A stretch of 64,000 nt of DNA from CBDFLD01 sp965249005 (lineage in GTDB: Bacteria; Acidobacteriota; UBA6911), in assembly GCA_965249005.1 (NCBI GenBank), contig CBDFLD010000019.1, positions 186,001-250,000 on the forward strand. The letters run 5' to 3'. The notes under the pieces were generated by a model. The model was not told the DNA's origin. It searched no databases and was given only the letters and a program-made list of their open reading frames with translations. Of the stretch, positions 61,796 through 64,000 are shown piece after piece. The stretch's first letter is position 1, and each line of letters begins with the position of its first letter. The translations under genes and the position numbers were made by a program.

Positions 61796-64000
61796 TCAAC
61801 GCGCGAGAAATCGAACGGAACCCGAAGCATTGTTGATCGTCGATGTCGATGAAACGGAAAGGTCCAGGACCTGGCCGCTCTGATCAAAGAACTGAAGCGC
61901 CCCGGAAGAGGTTTGCCCGGCGACTCCGCTGAATAGAATGAACTGAGTGATCCAGCCTCCAGAGTCCGCGATGTGAGGAAAATACGCGTCGGAGCTCGAT
62001 GCTGCATCACTCTCTCTGGATGGGGGCGTCGTAGTGATCAAGAAATCGGAGCGGTCGTTCGTGCGGCTTCTCAAACCAACGATGGCAATCTCTGTCGAGT
62101 CGGAAGTCACTCTCAGTATTCCGGAGTACGGCGGGCTGAGCGATGTCAAGATCTCGTCGACAAACTTGGCGATTTGACCCGAAGCCGGCACAGGAAGCGA
62201 GCCCTGCTGTCCAATGGGCGTTCCGTTGAGATCGGTCAGTTCAAATGTGGCTGTCGTTGGCATGGACCCGGTGTTTGTGATCGCGACCCCGCTTCGCACC
62301 GAGCCAACATCCCCTGGGGTACCGGTCACCTCGACGTACACCCGGAAGGCAGAACCAGATGTCTGAGCCGGCACGCCGGCCTCCGACACGGTCACAGCGC
62401 CACTTGTGAACGAAAAGACGGTCAGGCCGGACGGGCTCGAGCTGCCCGCGTCACGAACAACCCGCACCGAACCCGACTGCGTCGCTCCATCGGGGTTGGA
62501 GGTTTGAAATCGCTGGGCGCTTCGCGGCGGGATGGAATAGCTGAACTCAGAGCCGACCTGCCCGTCAGTGAGGGTCAGACTCACCGGCGCCCCGGCGGTA
62601 GTATCGTCTCCGGGCCCCAGAAACCGGACAGTCCCTGTGATCGTCGTCTCTGTTGGATTGACCAGAATCACCTCTGTAGTCCACCCACCACCGTTGGCGA
62701 AGTGCGGGAAGTAGGTCGTATCCTCCATGGCTGCTTCCGCCTCCGCAGCCATTTCTAATGGCGAGACCGGCAGAGTCGTGATCAGAAACTCGTTTCGTTG
62801 GTTCGTGAGACCCTTCAGCGCGATCACGGCTACCGGCACCGACGAGGTGAAGGTGAAGGTTCCCAGCACCGGCGATCCGCTGTTGAACGGATCCTGATCA
62901 AGAAACTTTGCGGTCTGTTGGTTTGCTCCAAGATTGAAGTTGCCGTGGCCGAAATCGGTCCCTGCCGTGTCGGTGAAGTAAAACGAGATCGCGGCGTCCT
63001 GCCCGTTCGGGTTCGCCATGGCCAGTCCGGTGCTTACTGCCGCGCCGACCTCGGCGAAAATTCGTCCGGAAATGACCAGCAGCGAAGCGGGAACACCGGC
63101 TTCAGCCACGAGTACTCCCTCTTGTGTGAAACCGAAGATCGCCACTCCGGAAGGCGTGGTCGCGCCGGTGTCGGGACGTACCCGGGCGTAGCCCACAATT
63201 GTATTGGCCGAGGCGCCCTGGCTCGACAGGGAGGTCCCACCCAGATCGGTCACGGAATACGAAGTCGCGGCGCTTACCTTAAACGCGATGGATCCCTCGA
63301 GGGACGGAAGCGGGAAAGAAATGCCACCCGGCTCCTGGCTCGCGTAGACCGACTGCACCGTTTCGCCGGAACCCGTGTCGTAGAAGGTGACCCGAGATTG
63401 GGCTGGCGCGCTGACCCTGATGGTCTGGCCGTCCAGCGACCGGACAGGCCACTCGGGTGCCGCGGACTCGATATCGCGCACCCACCCCAAGACCATGTCA
63501 TCGTTTCCGATGGCGGCACCCGTGATGTCGTCGCTGAGCACCACATCGATGGGCGAAAAGCCGGAAAAATCCACACCCTGAAGAAAGCGGGCCACGGCAG
63601 CGGAAGCGTCTTGGTAGCTGGTGCGCAGATCCAGGGGATCGCCGTCCAGCGTCTGGTGGTACTGATCGTAGCCATCTTCAAACCAGAGCATGCGGCCATT
63701 CATCGCGCCGGAGACCGCCGAGGCCCAGATCGCATGGTTGATACCGACCGGCGCTTGCGACGACATCGTGAGTGTTTCCTTGGGGTCACGGAGTGGATCC
63801 ACGGGAGCTCGCGAATCCAGTCCGCACTCGCCGATGAAGACAGGCTTGCCGTATTGTGTGAGTCGCTGCCGTACGGTCGTCAGGATCAAGGCATCCAGGT
63901 TGCCGCTCCAAGGCGGGTTTTCGGCGTAGGGATGGATCTGGATGAAGTCCATCGCGTTGCTCTGTGACAGCACCGGCCAGTCGTTGATGCCCGCCAGAGA
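61796..64000 (-). CDS. Secreted glycosidase-like protein with tandem beta domains (partial)
   Basis: The frame stays open past the right edge of the window. The first visible part is the end of a TIM-barrel glycosidase (DFIQIHPYAENPPWSGN, KPVFIGECGLDSRA, where E of GECG is the likely nucleophile, and GAMNGRMLWFEDGYD), resembling GH5/GH39-type cellulase families. Two beta domains of about 180 residues follow (each with YFPHFANGGGWTTEVILVN, VSEAGVPAQ, AITNTGS, SGQIAKFVDE and NDRSDFLIT units). The same module occurs at 24460-25635. Likely an exported or cell-surface polysaccharide-acting protein; the start of the gene is needed to name the family. Confidence 0.7.
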   Translation of the reverse strand, partial: SLAGINDWPVLSQSNAMDFIQIHPYAENPPWSGNLDALILTTVRQRLTQYGKPVFIGECGLDSRAPVDPLRDPKETLTMSSQAPVGINHAIWASAVSGAMNGRMLWFEDGYDQYHQTLDGDPLDLRTSYQDASAAVARFLQGVDFSGFSPIDVVLSDDITGAAIGNDDMVLGWVRDIESAAPEWPVRSLDGQTIRVSAPAQSRVTFYDTGSGETVQSVYASQEPGGISFPLPSLEGSIAFKVSAATSYSVTDLGGTSLSSQGASANTIVGYARVRPDTGATTPSGVAIFGFTQEGVLVAEAGVPASLLVISGRIFAEVGAAVSTGLAMANPNGQDAAISFYFTDTAGTDFGHGNFNLGANQQTAKFLDQDPFNSGSPVLGTFTFTSSVPVAVIALKGLTNQRNEFLITTLPVSPLEMAAEAEAAMEDTTYFPHFANGGGWTTEVILVNPTETTITGTVRFLGPGDDTTAGAPVSLTLTDGQVGSEFSYSIPPRSAQRFQTSNPDGATQSGSVRVVRDAGSSSPSGLTVFSFTSGAVTVSEAGVPAQTSGSAFRVYVEVTGTPGDVGSVRSGVAITNTGSMPTTATFELTDLNGTPIGQQGSLPVPASGQIAKFVDEILTSLSPPYSGILRVTSDSTEIAIVGLRSRTNDRSDFLITTTPPSRESDAASSSDAYFPHIADSGGWITQFILFSGVAGQTSSGALQFFDQSGQVLDLSVSSTSTINNASGSVRFLAR

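Noticed and set aside
1..64000. CRISPR arrays, rRNA genes and complete tRNA genes
   Set aside because: No regularly spaced direct repeats and no rRNA-like sequence were seen; the only tRNA-like sequence is the incomplete one at 56206-56262.

Overview
The window looks like part of an Acidobacteriota-type chromosome of moderately high GC, although no rRNA or other marker gene is present to prove it. The pointers are a DUF1501 gene paired with a planctomycete-type cytochrome/DUF1549/DUF1553 gene, GWxTD and DUF3604 proteins, Oar-like TonB-dependent receptors next to PknB-TolB kinases, a TIGR02999-type ECF sigma factor, many secreted Ig/beta-sandwich proteins, and a high load of insertion sequences and gene fragments.

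Layout. 1-4.3 kb (+): a corrinoid methyl-transfer operon (UroD-type methyltransferase, corrinoid protein, RACo-like 2Fe-2S/ASKHA activator, MetH-activation-like protein, small protein). 4.4-14.7 kb (-): glucuronate isomerase, a homocysteine-methyltransferase-like gene, the DUF1501/DUF1553 pair, an ECF sigma factor with its zinc-finger anti-sigma factor, and a CocE-type hydrolase. 14.8-19.2 kb: acetyltransferase, MATE pump, and a nucleoside hydrolase plus NupC transporter pair that abuts a gene relic. 19.5-35.5 kb: two nearly identical inverted IS1380-family copies. One splits an outer-membrane beta-barrel gene; the other ends a TonB-receptor gene and touches a frameshifted sulfatase. Between them lie an ECF/anti-sigma pair, secreted proteins and an ECF-kinase-receptor cluster. 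35.8-44.8 kb: a beta-propeller glycosidase-like protein, IS256 and probable IS91 relics, a lipoprotein-MbnH-MbnP copper/redox cassette, a dehydrogenase relic, and a B12-dependent diol dehydratase with fused large and medium subunits. 45-55.9 kb (-): DUF3604 and GWxTD proteins, a TonB-receptor gene broken by an IS200 element and frameshifts, and a second kinase. 56-61.7 kb: a possible metal/metalloid island beginning at a tRNA-Leu fragment, with a GntR regulator, an outer-membrane protein, a metal-binding-domain gene and arsR/arsC. 61.8 kb to the end: the 3' part of a secreted glycosidase-like protein.

The most important observation is at 56210-56740. A secreted heavy-metal-associated (HMA) domain protein has in-frame TGA codons at exactly the two cysteine positions of its GMTCxxC metal site. 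A perfect hairpin with a GGUC loop follows 17 nt after the first TGA, the arrangement of a bacterial SECIS. I read it as a UxxU selenoprotein. Second is the lipoprotein-MbnH-MbnP trio at 38.2-41.5 kb. Several genes (sulfatase, receptor, kinase, VWA protein) carry single-base frameshifts that could be real decay or assembly errors.
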